A DNA stretch of 64,000 nt from Apium graveolens. Its lineage: Eukaryota > Streptophyta > Magnoliopsida > Apiales > Apiaceae. Under the pieces are notes generated by a model. It worked only from the letters and a program-made list of their open reading frames with translations, made no database searches and was not told the DNA's origin. Location: the NCBI RefSeq assembly GCF_009905375.1, contig NC_133647.1, forward strand, positions 44,677,794 through 44,741,793. Reading direction: 5' to 3'. The position numbers and the translations under genes are program-made. This document shows positions 22,081 through 33,600 of this stretch, piece by piece (positions within the stretch are counted from its first letter, which is position 1; each line of letters begins with the position of its first letter).

Positions 22081-22879
22081 AAAGTCATTGGAGACTGAAC
22101 CTGTATCACAAAATATATGGTAATAGAGAGAAAATGATTTACAATAGTGATTTCAAAAGATTTTACATGAAATAAGAAATCACTAATGTAGAAAGAAGTT
22201 TAATTTTTGTTTTTCAATATGAATGAGTTTTTGATAAAACATTGATCACTTAGGGTAAAGTCTAAGTAATTCTCATTCATGTCAAAAGCTTACAAATATC
22301 TGCAACATAATGTTAACAAGATATCATTGACCGATACTTGTCAAGTACTTTAGATACTAATTGTTATGTTGCATAACCAATATACCACTGCACATATAAA
22401 ACAATATGATTGTGCTTAGTGATAAGATAGTTATTAATATGACGACTCTACTTATTCATATAAAATTATAACTTCTGTTAGAGTGCCATACCATGTCCTT
22501 GACGATTGCTTGAGCAGTGTACTAGTTCATACCAACCTGAAGTGAGATTGTGAAGAAGAGATTGCATAGTCCAATAGATCTGCAGCTGCAAAGTCCATGA
22601 ACTGTGGTGCATTGACTTCCTCTTTTGATTCACCAATCAGGAGTACACTTGTACACATCTTACTAGAGTACAATTCCAAGTGTAATGTGCAGCAGGTGCC
22701 TGATATGTCGTAATATTCTCAAGTCTCGTCACTGGTGCTATATGTTAGATACTGCTTCCTGATAATAACCTAGCACAATATACAAAATTACAATGATAAC
22801 ATTCCCAGCTTGCAAACAGCCATATCCCTCAGATAAACCTTTGCTGTTATCTCCAAAGGTAACCAGGGGGCCAGCTTTC

Positions 22880-22991
22880 TCAATCCTCATTTGATAGCAG
22901 GGCTCTATCTCCGGTCATATGTCTTGATGATCCACTGTCAAGAATCCACACTACCGGTTACACCTGTTTAATGCCCTGCACTTCAAATGGA
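22880..22991 (-). pseudogene. Protease stub downstream of gag in element E
   Basis: Past the gag stop, the minus strand still encodes the copia protease active-site region (ILDSGSSRHMTGD, about 22914-22951). Stops follow, and then the rest of pol is missing. This marks where the autonomous ancestor's pol was lost and shows E derived from a normal gag-pol element. Confidence 0.75.
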
Positions 22992-25223
22992 TTAGACCTT
23001 CTTCGTAACCCAAACTTGGTTGGGCCCGGCATACTTGTAGAATTGTCCTTTGTCAGGCAAAACAACATTTTTAATTTTAACGATCTCAACATCCTCAATG
23101 ACTGAACATTTGACCTTGTAAATAGCCTTAACAAATTTATGTTTAAGCTTAGGCACAAATGTCTCCTTTCTAGCCTTAGAAGGACTAGCAGTCTTAGACC
23201 TATCATGTTTCTTGTTATTCACATGCTGACGAGGAGTAGTCTTATCATTAGACACATGCTTACCATTAAAATAAGCATACATCATATTAAAAGCACAAGA
23301 CATACAATTATCAACACCACATGCTTTATGAGAGTGATTAACAGCATGTAATTTATTCATGGTAGACATGGAATTATTGTTATCCAACTCATGTGTGTCT
23401 GAGTTAGTCTCAGTTGCTTTCACAACTTTGACTGGAACTTTCGACTCACTTGACTTGGAAACAATCTTCTCATTAGCATGATCTTCAGCACGTATTTCTT
23501 CATGAATAACAGAAGAGGTCGCATCAAATGGTTCAGCAATTGATGCTTTATAGAGGGGTTCATCAACACCCTTAAGCACATGTGGTACTTCCCTCCCTTT
23601 AGCACAGACACGAGGAGGGGAGTTTATGCCTAATTCTCCAATAGCAGCATTGTAATCATAACCTATTCCAGATGTTTGATTAACAGCTTGCTTACTGTAG
23701 AACTCTTTAGCCTTCGAACAAGAATTGAAGTAGGCTCTAACCTTAGTCTCAAGACCGGTGATCTTGTCTTTGAGAATAGTTTCGAGTTTTCTATAACAGT
23801 CAACTCTATTCTCTAGAAAAGATACCTGTTCTTTTAATTTGTCTTGATTAATGTGCACAAGTCTTAATTCATTGACCTCTTTCTCAAGGTCTGTGATCTG
23901 TAAACTTAACAGTTCATTATCATGACGTGCACAATCTAAGTTACCTCTTAGATGATAAACCATTTCAGCATCAGAAAGTTTTACCTCTATTCTTGACGAT
24001 GAAGCTTTTCCATCAATAGCCATAAGAGCAAGATTTCCTTCATCTTCATCTTCACTGTCAGTATCATCCCAGCTTCTTCCCTTTGCCAGATAAGCCCTTT
24101 CAGAGTTCTTTCTTACTTGCTTTGGCTTCCTACATTCTGTGGCAAAGTGTCCCAACTCATTGCAGTTATAGCATCTAATGGTGCTCCGATCAACCATCCC
24201 TGTTTGGTATCCACCACTGCTGGTGTTAGAGGATGAAGATCCACCTTTCTGGAATTTGTTGTAGTTGGACTTGTACTTAAGCTTGGGATTCCTCCTGAAT
24301 CTGACATGGGAGAATCTCTTGACAATTTGGGCCATTGATTCATCTTCCAATTGCTCCAGCTCTTCCAAGGAATAAAAATCATCACTTGATTGATTTGTAG
24401 TAGGAGGATCATATTCTGCTACTAACTCATTTTCCTCACCCTTGGAAAACTGTACCATTCTTTCTAACTGTTGAGATTGTTGTTGTTGTTGACCTTCAGC
24501 TACAAGTGCATTAGATGTGCTGACCATTCTATCCTTCCCGTAGACTTCCTTCTGTTGAATCTGCTCCAACTCATAAGTTTTTAACACTCCATAGAGCCTG
24601 TCCAAAGAAATCTCACTCAGATCTCTAGCTTCTCTAATGGCAGTGATTCTATGTTCAAGATGAGCTGGCAGTGTTAAAAGGAACTTTTTGTTGACCTCCC
24701 TGATTGAATAATACTTTCCATTGATGTTCAGGTTGTTGATCAACGCATTGTACCTCTCAAACACTTCAGTAATTCCTTCTCCTGGATTTGATTTGAAATG
24801 TTCATATTCAGAGGTTAGGATTTCCAACTTGTTCTCCCTAACTTCCTCTGTGCCTTCATTAATTACCTCAATAGTTTCCCACATGTGTTTAGAATTTTTA
24901 CAGTTCATCACATGTCTGTTCATCAAGGGATCAAGGGAATCAATTAATATTAATTGAAGGCTGGCATCCAAGGAGGCTTCTTCCTTCTCAGCAGGAGTAA
25001 AATCTTCAGGCTCTTTTGGATAGGTTCTAGCTTCAGTAGTCACCACACCATCTATTATTACCTCCGGTTCAATAACCATCGGAGTTTTTATACCCTTCTT
25101 TAACAAGTTTGAATATTTGGGATTTGCAACTTGTAAGAATAATAGCATCTTCTTCTTCCACATGATATAATTCTCTTTATCAAATTGTGGAATTTTAACG
25201 GTTCCAACTTTATGTGAAGTCAT
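22992..25223 (-). CDS. Element E gag, intact open reading frame
   Basis: About 743 residues from MTSHKVGTVKIPQFDKENYI. The frame opens 15 codons earlier, but this Met matches the usual copia gag start. The N-terminal third is the UBN2-type gag domain (IMWKKKMLLFL, the MWETIEVINEGTEEVRENKL region, then FLLTLPAHLEHR). Gln-rich and acidic linkers lead to an intact zinc knuckle CYNCNELGHFATEC (about residues 383-396). After a SWDDTDSEDEDEGNLALMA acidic box comes a coiled-coil-like segment (about 440-530) and a basic tail ending WVTKKV. The knuckle and coiled coil suggest RNA binding and particle assembly. It is the only long undamaged retroelement ORF here, which may reflect youth or use of gag in trans mobilisation. 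Confidence 0.9.
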   Translation of the reverse strand: MTSHKVGTVKIPQFDKENYIMWKKKMLLFLQVANPKYSNLLKKGIKTPMVIEPEVIIDGVVTTEARTYPKEPEDFTPAEKEEASLDASLQLILIDSLDPLMNRHVMNCKNSKHMWETIEVINEGTEEVRENKLEILTSEYEHFKSNPGEGITEVFERYNALINNLNINGKYYSIREVNKKFLLTLPAHLEHRITAIREARDLSEISLDRLYGVLKTYELEQIQQKEVYGKDRMVSTSNALVAEGQQQQQSQQLERMVQFSKGEENELVAEYDPPTTNQSSDDFYSLEELEQLEDESMAQIVKRFSHVRFRRNPKLKYKSNYNKFQKGGSSSSNTSSGGYQTGMVDRSTIRCYNCNELGHFATECRKPKQVRKNSERAYLAKGRSWDDTDSEDEDEGNLALMAIDGKASSSRIEVKLSDAEMVYHLRGNLDCARHDNELLSLQITDLEKEVNELRLVHINQDKLKEQVSFLENRVDCYRKLETILKDKITGLETKVRAYFNSCSKAKEFYSKQAVNQTSGIGYDYNAAIGELGINSPPRVCAKGREVPHVLKGVDEPLYKASIAEPFDATSSVIHEEIRAEDHANEKIVSKSSESKVPVKVVKATETNSDTHELDNNNSMSTMNKLHAVNHSHKACGVDNCMSCAFNMMYAYFNGKHVSNDKTTPRQHVNNKKHDRSKTASPSKARKETFVPKLKHKFVKAIYKVKCSVIEDVEIVKIKNVVLPDKGQFYKYAGPNQVWVTKKV

Positions 25224-25304
25224 TATGAATTTTTGAATAAATAAAAATTCAAGGAGTTGAAAAATCACAAAAGTCTAGGATCTTGATTTGTTCGTTAATC
25301 AGAA

Positions 25305-25317
25305 GGCTCTGATACCA
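25305..25317 (-). promoter_or_regulatory. Primer-binding site of element E (initiator-Met tRNA)
   Basis: On the element strand TGGTATCAGAGCC follows the 5' LTR after two bases. This is the standard complement of the 3' end of plant initiator methionine tRNA, used to prime minus-strand DNA. Confidence 0.95.
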
Positions 25318-25319
25318 AT

Positions 25320-26686
25320 TGTTGGGTCCCAATGTGTTTGTAGAAGGGGGGGTTGAATACAAACAACACCGAATAATCGAATTAAATGCGGAATAAAAAA
25401 TGTGAAACAAAATTCAAGTTAAATAAAAATATTATTAAACTTGAAAGGTGTTACAACAACTGTATCGATTACAAGGTATTAATCTCAAATCAATTATCAC
25501 AAATCTAGAATAAATTCGACATGAACTTTTTCTATTTTTGCAATAATTAGAATCAAATGCTAAACGCGATTTGAGATTAAGTTATAGGGATTTTGATCCG
25601 CTAGATTGTTACACAAGAACAAGATAAATAATTCTAGTGGTTGAATTTAACATTAACAAACTAGAATTTAATCTTGATGATTTGCAGATGAAGAATAAAA
25701 TGTTTCAAGGCGGCTGCTTTCTTTTTGTTCTTGGATGTTTTCTGTATATATTTGATGACTTGGTCTTCTGCTTCTTTTATCAAACAGCCGAATGGAAAAT
25801 TGATCTGGTATGGCAATCCTTTGCTCAGTAAGACTTTCGGTGTGACAATCTTTAGAGCTAGCAAGACAATCAAAATGAACTAGCAAGACTTTCGGTATGA
25901 CTATTGATTGTCATACCGATTGTCATATTAATTCAAATGAATTGTCTTGCTGAATTAATAAGTGATTTTAATCTAAATAATAATTCTATCAAGACACTCA
26001 ACTGAATTAGCATGACTTTCGGTATGACTATCAATTGTCATACCGATTGTCATACTAGTACAATCAGTTGTCTTTTTAGAATTAAAACAGATTTTAACCA
26101 AATAAAAATTCTGAAAACCTTAATATTAATTCTGAATTAATTAATCAATTAATTCAATTAATCAATAAATTAATCTTTGCAGATATAATTTATTTTCTTA
26201 ATTAAATTATATGACTTAATTAATTAATAGAAAATTAATACTAACCCTAAGCAACATCCATTCTTCTGAATATCTTCTGAAAATCACTGAGAATTATGAA
26301 TCAATTCCACCACTTCAACGTTGACACTCGATATACTGTCTGGTTCATGAGTGACTAACTTCCGTGACGTTTCTTCATGTCTTGACTTTGACGCTTTGAT
26401 TTTCTTCAGATTAAATCCTTGTAATTAATGATACTCTGACGAGATCTCTGTCACTTGATTAAATCCACGATCTTGATTTATATCACTGAGGCATGATCAA
26501 CTTCTTGAACTTCTTCCAGTGAATTACCTCCTCAAGTCTGTAGATGAACCTTGTTTCTGAATCCTTTGACAGATATTACTTTGCGAGATCTCTCTGACGG
26601 TCGATCCACTATTTACTTATTACATTCTTATTTGAGTTGAGTTGAATCCTCGAATATACAAATAGGCCTATGACATATTACTTACA
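25320..26686 (-). repeat. 5' LTR of element E (1367 bp)
   Basis: Same length and ends as 19078-20444, with about 7 mismatches. Adjoins the PBS on its inner side and the CTAAG flank on its outer side, where the VPS62 reading frame resumes. Confidence 0.95.
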
Positions 26687-27652
26687 CTAAGTTATCCTAG
26701 TATGCCAAGTTTAGATCAAGTTAAAGCATTGGTACAGGCTTATGCTCCAGTGGTAGACTTTCATCCTGATGAGAAGTACTTTCCCTCTAGAGTAAGTTGG
26801 TTTTTCAAAAACGGAGCATTGCTATATACTAAAGGGCAAGAATCTAGCCCTGTTCCGATTGTGCAAGATGGTTCGAACCTCCCTCATAATGGCTCTGACG
26901 ATGGTACCTACTGGATAGATCTCCCATCAGATGGAACGACAAGTGACCATCTCAAGAAAGGTGATTTGCAATCTGCTTACTCTTACATGCACATTAAACC
27001 TGCTCTTGGTGGCACATTTACTGACATTCAAGTGTGGCTCTTCTACCCATTTAATGGTCCTGGAAAAATTAAACTTGGGGTGGAAACATTTTCATTGGGA
27101 CCGGTAGGCGAGCATGTTAGTGATTGGGAACATGTCACGCTAAGAATCAGTAATTTCAACGGGGAGTTAAGAAGTGTATATTTTTCAAAACATAGTAAAG
27201 GGGATTGGGTAAGTACCCCGAGTCTTGAGTTTGCGAACAATAACAAGCCTATTGTGTATTCGTCTCATTATGGGCATGCATCGTATCCTTCAGCTGGAAA
27301 ATTCACACACAAACTTGAGCAACAAATAAAGTGATTTTTCGCGCCACAAAACGAGACCTCACAAAGTGGCTACAGGTTGGATACTGGTGCGCAATACTGG
27401 ATACTGGGAGCAGACTATTTGGGGGGCTTGGGCATTGTTCAACAGCCATGGATAAACTTTTCTAGACAATGGGGTCCAAAAAAAGAGTTTAAGATAGTAG
27501 AATTTTTGAAATATATGGAGAAGACATTGCCTGGTTTAGTGTTTAAGGCGTTCGAGAAATTATTGAGAAATATTTCTCCTGAATTATTAGGTGAAGAAGG
27601 TCCTACAGGCCCCAAATTCAAAGATAATTGGAGCGGGGATAAAAGGATTTAA
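26687..27652 (+). pseudogene. VPS62 paralogue, 3' half, with premature TGA
   Basis: Resumes in the reading frame left at 19077, with YPSMPSLDQVKALVQAYAPV and DFHPDEKYFPSRVSWFF, GEHVSDWEHVTLRISNFNGE and HYGHASYPSAG. A TGA at 27332-27334 then interrupts, and the same frame continues NETSQSGYRLDTGA to the family C-terminus GPTGPKFKDNWSGDKRI. Between about 27298 and 27350 the sequence does not resemble the paralogue and is about four codons longer, so a small rearrangement probably made the stop. Whether the stop came before or after element E is not visible. With both lesions the gene cannot give a normal protein. Confidence 0.85.
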
Positions 27653-28282
27653 TTTCTATTCTAATCTCAGCATAATGCATATCAATAATTGAAATGGAAG
27701 ACAATGACAGGGGTTTATATTAGTTTAGTGATGATAGAATCTGCTATGAATGATACAATTATGGTCATTTGTGTTTATTTCTTCTCTAATGTAGTTAAGA
27801 TCTAAATGGTGATGGGATACAACATGATTGCTCTGATAATCAACTTAACGTGTAGCTTTATTATACGGCGATGGCGTAAAGTATTAAGATTAATCTCTCT
27901 ATGATTTGCACTAAACGACACTTAGATTAGGATACGTCATGCCTAGCACCAAAAACTGCCTAGAATATTTGTCATCAGACCTCATGACATGACTGCCAGG
28001 ATTACATCGAAATGTAATTTTAATATTTTATGAAGGGCGTTGATGAATTTGAACTAAAATTATCAATTTTAGTTCTCTGTCAAAGAAATTGTGGACGCAT
28101 TCAATTTCTTTCTACTACTTTGCTGTCAAGCTAAAAGTCTCCCTAAGCGATAGTTAGATATGTGAAATAATACTATTGTTTAAAGAGGTACCGAATTCGT
28201 CTTATCAATTGACATGGTTTGCTAAGTTTTGTTCGTCTTAAGTCTCTGTTCAATATCATTTCTTTCATCAAAATTCTTTATC
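27653..28282. other. Intergenic, nothing recognised
   Basis: Covers the 3' flank of the broken VPS62 copy and the presumed 5' end of the LINE, whose exact 5' boundary is not visible. No other feature seen. Confidence 0.5.
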
Positions 28283-29341
28283 ATGTCTTTACCGAATGAA
28301 TTGATACACGCCATGAATGTTGTTACATTGGAAGAGGAAGAGGAAGGTGCATTGTTAATGGAAGAACCAGCGTCTGAAAATAGCGATTTGCACCAACAAG
28401 GCTTTAATCCTGCATTATGTGTGGTGGGTAAATTCATTTCTGAAGGCAAGGTGGATTTCCTTGCAATGCAGCATACTGTAGCTGCACTGTGGAAACCTGG
28501 TAGAGGTGTCTTTATCAAGGAACTGGATGTTAATTTGTATCTATTTCAGTTCTACCATGAAATAGATGTTAAGCGAGTAATGGAGGGTTGTCCATGGTCT
28601 TTTAATAGACGTGCTTTGGTCATGTCTCACCTTAAAGAAGGCAAAAATCCAAGATGTGTGGATCTAAACAGCATGGATCTTTGGGTGCAGGTTCACGATC
28701 TCAAGATTGGTTTTATGTCTGAGAAAGTTCTGGCAGGAATAGGTAACTATATTGACCATTTTGTATCGTCTTGTCCAATAAATTTCATTGGAGTTTGGAG
28801 AGATTACATGAGAATCAAAGTAACTATCAACCTTAATACACCTTTAAAGCGACGTATGAAGTTAAAGATGGCTGGCAATGAATGGTACTGAATTAATTTT
28901 AAGTATGAGAACATCCCGACTTTTTGTTTTATTTGTGGCATTATTGGACACTCAGAGCGTTTTTGTGGTAGATTGTTTGACGTCCCTAAGACTGATATTG
29001 TAAAGCCTTATGGCTCTTGGGTGAGGGCTTTGTTTAGAGGTCATGTAAAACCAATATGGGAAAAATTATTACGTACGGGATATGAGGGTGGTGGTTCTGA
29101 TACGGGGAATGAGCCGTATGGTGGACACACTGTGGAGGATGACGATGATCAAGATCCACAATTTACTCCAACAAATATGGAGGTTGTAAACCAAGGAGTA
29201 ATCTCAGGGATAATCAAATTTCAAAATAATATTGCACATGCGGGAAAAAAATCCACAGTTGTCTCAACAAATCAGCCATCAGTTATGGAACGTATAAATG
29301 CAAATGATATATTTATTATTGATACAAAAAAAGGAAAATAG
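28283..29341 (+). pseudogene. LINE ORF1 (DUF4283 and CCHC knuckle)
   Basis: Starts MSLPNELIHAMNVV. Residues about 45-200 match the DUF4283 domain (VVGKFISEGKVDF, MEGCPWSFNRRALVM, DLWVQVHDLKIGFMSEKV). A TGA at 28889-28891 breaks the frame, and the same frame continues with the zinc knuckle CFICGIIGHSERFC and a tail to 29341. In LINEs this protein binds element RNA. Without the stop it would be about 350 residues. Confidence 0.85.
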
Positions 29342-29498
29342 ATAATGGGCTGGATAAAAGTGTTGAACATGAAATGGGCCTAAACAGAAATATTCAAATG
29401 CTGGTGGATAATGAAGATCAAGCAAGTAACTCAGAAACAGAAAATGGTTCAAAAAATGTATATGTGGCGGGTACTCATGAGAGTACTCACTAATCATC

Positions 29499-32400
29499 AT
29501 GAGAATTTTAAGTTGGAATTGACATGGGCTTGGGACCCCACAGGCTTTTCAATTCCTGAAGGAGATTATTCTCCAAAAGAGACCCGACTATGTTTTCTTA
29601 TGTGAGACTTTATGTAAGTAGATTACTGTTGAAAAATTGCAGCAGAGTATTGGTTTTGAGGGTAATGTTATTGTAGAAGCTTGAGGCCATAGTGGAGGAG
29701 TTGCATTACTTTGGAGATATAAGGAGGATGTGGCATTAATCTCGTACAGTAGAAACCATATTGATGTTACTGTGAATAGCAGAAGTGGTGACATTTTTAG
29801 ATTGACTGGAGTATAAAAGGAAACTTATAGAAATAAAAAGCATGAGACATGGCACTTGCTGTATGTTTTATCATCTAGGAACTCGTTGCCATGGTGTTTA
29901 ATCGGGGATATGAATAATGTCCTCTCACAGGATGATAAACGGGGTGGTCAACCTTATCCGTCAACTTTGATTCAAGGTTTTCAGGATACTGTTAAGGACT
30001 GTGGCTTGACAGACATGCCCTTAAACGGACATCAATTTACTTGGGAATGTAATGCAGGTACAAAAGAAATGATAGAAGTCAGATTGGACCGTGCTTTAGT
30101 GTTATATGATTTCTTGAGTCTCTTTACTGAAGCTAAGCTGATTAATCTTGAAGTCTCAACGTCTGATCACAGGCCCATATTGTTAGAGTTGCATAAATTT
30201 GTTGCATTGCCTCCTGCGAAGAAATTTCATTTTAAAAATGCATGGCTCCGTGAACCTATGTGTCATCAAATAGTTGCAGAGGTATGGAGAAATGGTACAT
30301 ACATGTCTTTGTTTGAAAAATTGGAGGATTGCTCAAATATACTCTCAAGTTGGGGACATCAAATTACTGGAAACTTTATACAGCGTATCCAGAGGTGCAA
30401 AAAGATATTAAAAATGTTGAAGGGTAGAAGGGACAACAACTCTCGGGAAATGGCGAAAGAGGAGCAAAACAACCTGTCAGAGATTTATGTCCAACAAGAA
30501 ATCTTTTGGCGGCAAAGATCAAAATAGCTTTGGCTTAGGGAGGGTGATCAAAACACAAGGTTTTTCCACTCTTCAACAAAAAACTGGCATGTGATTAATA
30601 AAATAAGAAGTTTACGCAATGATCAGGGGCAGGTAGTAGACTGGAACTCAGGTCTAGAAAATGTTATGGTGGATTATTTCTCAAAACTATTCACGAGCTC
30701 GAGTACAGAATGAAGTGAGATATTATATTGTATCGATAGCAAAGTTACTGAGAAGCAGAATGCAATGATGCTGGAACCAGTAGAGGAGAAAGAAGTCAAA
30801 GAATCTTTGTTCCATATGCATTCAGATAAAAGCCCTGGTCCGGATGAAATGACTATGGGCTTCTATCAAAAATTCTGGAGAACAGTTGGTGAGAATGTAG
30901 TAATGCTAGTTAAAACTTTTTTTGAAACAGGCAAGATTCATGATAAGCTTGTTCCCACCAACATTGCTCTCATTCCAAAGAAATGAGCTCCTCAGGTAAT
31001 GACAGAACTTCGACTTATCTCACTATGCAATGTATTGTATCAAGTTATATCAAAGGTGTTAGCTAGTCGAGTCAAGAAGGTCATTGATTCTGTTATTTCA
31101 GATACGCAGAGCGCTTTTATTCCTGGTCGCCTTATAATTGATAATATAATGATAGCACATGAACTTATGCATTTCATGAAAAGAAAAACAAAAGGCAGAC
31201 AAGGGTGGATGGCTCTAAAGCTAGACATGAGTAAAGTGTATGACCGTGTTGAGTGGGATTTTCTAAAAGTTGTTCTTTGTAAGCTAGGATTTGATAAAAA
31301 TAATTGTGAATTTATTCATGGTATGTATTTCATCAGTGAACTATCAAACCTCTCATGAAGGTAGAACCTTTGGACATATCATTCCCTCTCGAGGTATTCG
31401 TCAGGGGGATCCTTTATCCTCATACTTGTTTCTTATACGCATTGAAGGTTTTACTGCTCTCATTAAGGATTATGAAAGAAGAGAATTGGTGCATGAAATC
31501 AAAGTTTCAAGAGTTGCTCCAGCTCTCATATGTTTTTTGCAGACGATTGTTGCATCTTTTGCAAGGCAAATATTGATTCTGCAACAAACATTATGCAAAT
31601 GCTTTAGATTTTTGAAAAAACATCTGGTCAGCAAATTAATGTGGACAAGTCTTTTGTTGTATTTAGTAGAAATGTTCGTCCTGACCTTAAGCATGCTTTA
31701 TGTCAGCATTTGAATGTTAAGGAGGTAGGAGAAAACAAATTATACTTGGGCTTACCGATCTTACTGCACAGAAAGAAAACTGCATCTTTTGGTTACATAA
31801 AAGATAAGCTTCAAGAGAAGCTGTTAGGTGGGATAAAAAGCTAATATCAAAGAGTGGTAAGGAAACCTTGTTGAAAACAGTTGCACAATCATTGCCAAAT
31901 TACACCATGGGTGTGTTTCTCTTACCGGTGGAAGTTTGTAAAGACCTGGAAAGAACCATGTGCAAGTATTGGTGGAAAACAAAATCGAATGGTAGCAGGT
32001 GCATCGATTGGATGTCTTAGGATAGGCTGAGTTCAAAGAAAATAAATGGTGGCATGAGTTTTCGAAATATTAGAAGTTTCAATATTGCTTTATTAGGCAA
32101 ACAAGCTTGAAGATTCTTGGTGCATCCAGAGAAGCTTGTTTCTAAAGTCTTCAAAGCTAGATATTATCTTTCTGAGTCTTTCTTGACAGAAAAAACTTGG
32201 AGGCAACCCAAGCTATATTTAGCGGAGCGTGTTTGAAGCTCAGTCCCTAATCAAGCAAGGTGTCTCCTGTCGCATAGGTAATGGTGAGACTATATCTATT
32301 ATGAGCACACCTTAGTTACCTGATCCAGATGATACATATGTTAAATAATCAAACGAAGGTTTACTGAATGCAAAAGTTTCATCTCTCATGATTACTAGTG

Positions 32401-33572
32401 AAAGATTATGGGATAAAGATCTTATATATGATATGTTTGATGAGCGAGATGTAGAACTTATTCTTAATATCCCTTTATAGGGTGAAGCCACGGATAATTG
32501 GTATTGGACAAAGGAGAAAATGGGTGTATATTCAGTCAAAACTGCTTACCATGCACTTCAGGCAACATGATTGAATTCTCAGGGATACAATAATTCTGGT
32601 TTTTGGCGAAAGATGTGGAATTTAAAAATCCCTGCAAAAGTTATAAACTTTTTATGGTGAGCTGCAAATGATTGTCTCCCTACAAAAGATCTCTTACAAT
32701 GCAAACGGGTGACGGTAAACAACACTTGTCCTGTCTGTAATGTTACCTCAAAATCGATAATACATACATTGATTCAATACTATTTTGCAGAAAATTGTTG
32801 GCACAGAGTAAATTTACCATGGGTGGCAGGTACGTTTGCCTAATTCTCTGAATGGTTTCCGTTGGTATTTGATCAACAAGATGGGAATGTAGTTCTTACC
32901 AAAGTTATGGTATGTTGGGCACTATGGAAAAATCCAAATGACTTGGTGTGACAGCAAAAGAGTTTGGACCCCTCAAGAGTGCTTGCAATGGCGTTCTCTG
33001 GCCTTAATCAGTGGAGATTTGTTTAAGATAAATCATTTGATCATTCCTTAGGTTTTATAACCCATGAAGATGGTCAAGAACAATGGCGACTTTCAGAGTT
33101 AAACAAGATTAAGGTAAACACCGATGCGGCATTGTTTGATAGTCCAAATAGATACAGTCATGCGTTAGTAGTTCGTGATCATGTTGGGCAGCTAGTGGAA
33201 GTAGTATCAAAGTGCTACTCAGGAATGGCAATCCCGAAATATGTGGAAGCAATAGGAATTCGTGAGGCTCTTAGCTGGGTGAAGAATGCAAGACATTGCA
33301 ATGTGGTTGTGGAAACGGATTGTCTGGAAGTAGTACAGTGGATTCGCAGTTCTTTTACTACTCTTTCTTATTTAGGGAAGATGGTGGAGGAATGCAGACA
33401 ACTACTATCAGAGTTACAGCATCTAAACGTAATATTACGGTTTGTTAAACGATTTGCTAATGGTGTAGCTCACTACTTGATGAGGTACAACTCTTCTATA
33501 GTTGATCGTAGGTGGACGATGGATTATGTTCATCCTGAATTTTATTCAGTTTTATGTAAAGATTTGCAGTAA
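29499..33572 (+). pseudogene. LINE ORF2: endonuclease, reverse transcriptase, RNase H
   Basis: Opens with MRILSWN, the typical start of LINE AP-type endonuclease, followed at once by a TGA. Endonuclease motifs include CLIGDMNNV near 29895 and SDHRPILLEL near 30165. RT is recognised by KSPGPDEMTMGFYQKFW (30820), NIALIPKK, RLISLCNVLYQVISKVLASR, SAFIPGRLIIDNIMIAHE and LDMSKVYDRVEWDFL. The catalytic FADD box is still present at about 31534-31545, in a different frame from the preceding piece. The C-terminus (33100-33572) is an RNase H with NTDAA and ETDCLEVVQW. Numerous stops and frame changes make it non-functional. Confidence 0.85.
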
Positions 33573-33600
33573 TAAATTCTTTTCTTTCTTGGGAAAAAAA

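Larger units (their letters stand above)
19078..26686 (-). mobile_element. Element E: young gag-only Sirevirus-like retrotransposon inside a VPS62 exon
   Basis: Two 1367-bp LTRs (19078-20444 and 25320-26686) flank, on the minus strand, a primer-binding site matching initiator-Met tRNA, an open gag of about 743 codons, a protease stub, decayed post-pol ORF sequence and several polypurine tracts. Integrase, RT and RNase H are absent; the internal region is only 4.9 kb. By hand the LTRs differ at about 7 of 1367 sites (0.5%), pointing to insertion within a few hundred thousand years at commonly assumed rates. Flanks TTAAG (19073-19077) and CTAAG (26687-26691) are a 5-bp duplication with one change. 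The structure fits the described class of terminal-repeat retrotransposons with only GAG (TR-GAG), which would need pol supplied in trans. Confidence 0.9.
28283..33600 (+). mobile_element. Element F: degraded L1-like LINE
   Basis: Two ORF regions in the plant L1 order: ORF1 with a DUF4283-type domain and a CCHC knuckle, then ORF2 with endonuclease, RT and RNase H. There are no LTRs. Just after the RNase H stop comes a short A run (33594-33600), consistent with a worn poly(A) tail. Many stops and frameshifts in ORF2 show an old inactive copy. The 5' end and target duplication could not be set. Confidence 0.87.

Noticed and set aside
31535..31550. Functional RT in the LINE because FADD is present
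   Set aside because: The box is in a different frame from the preceding RT motifs, and stops are frequent on both sides.
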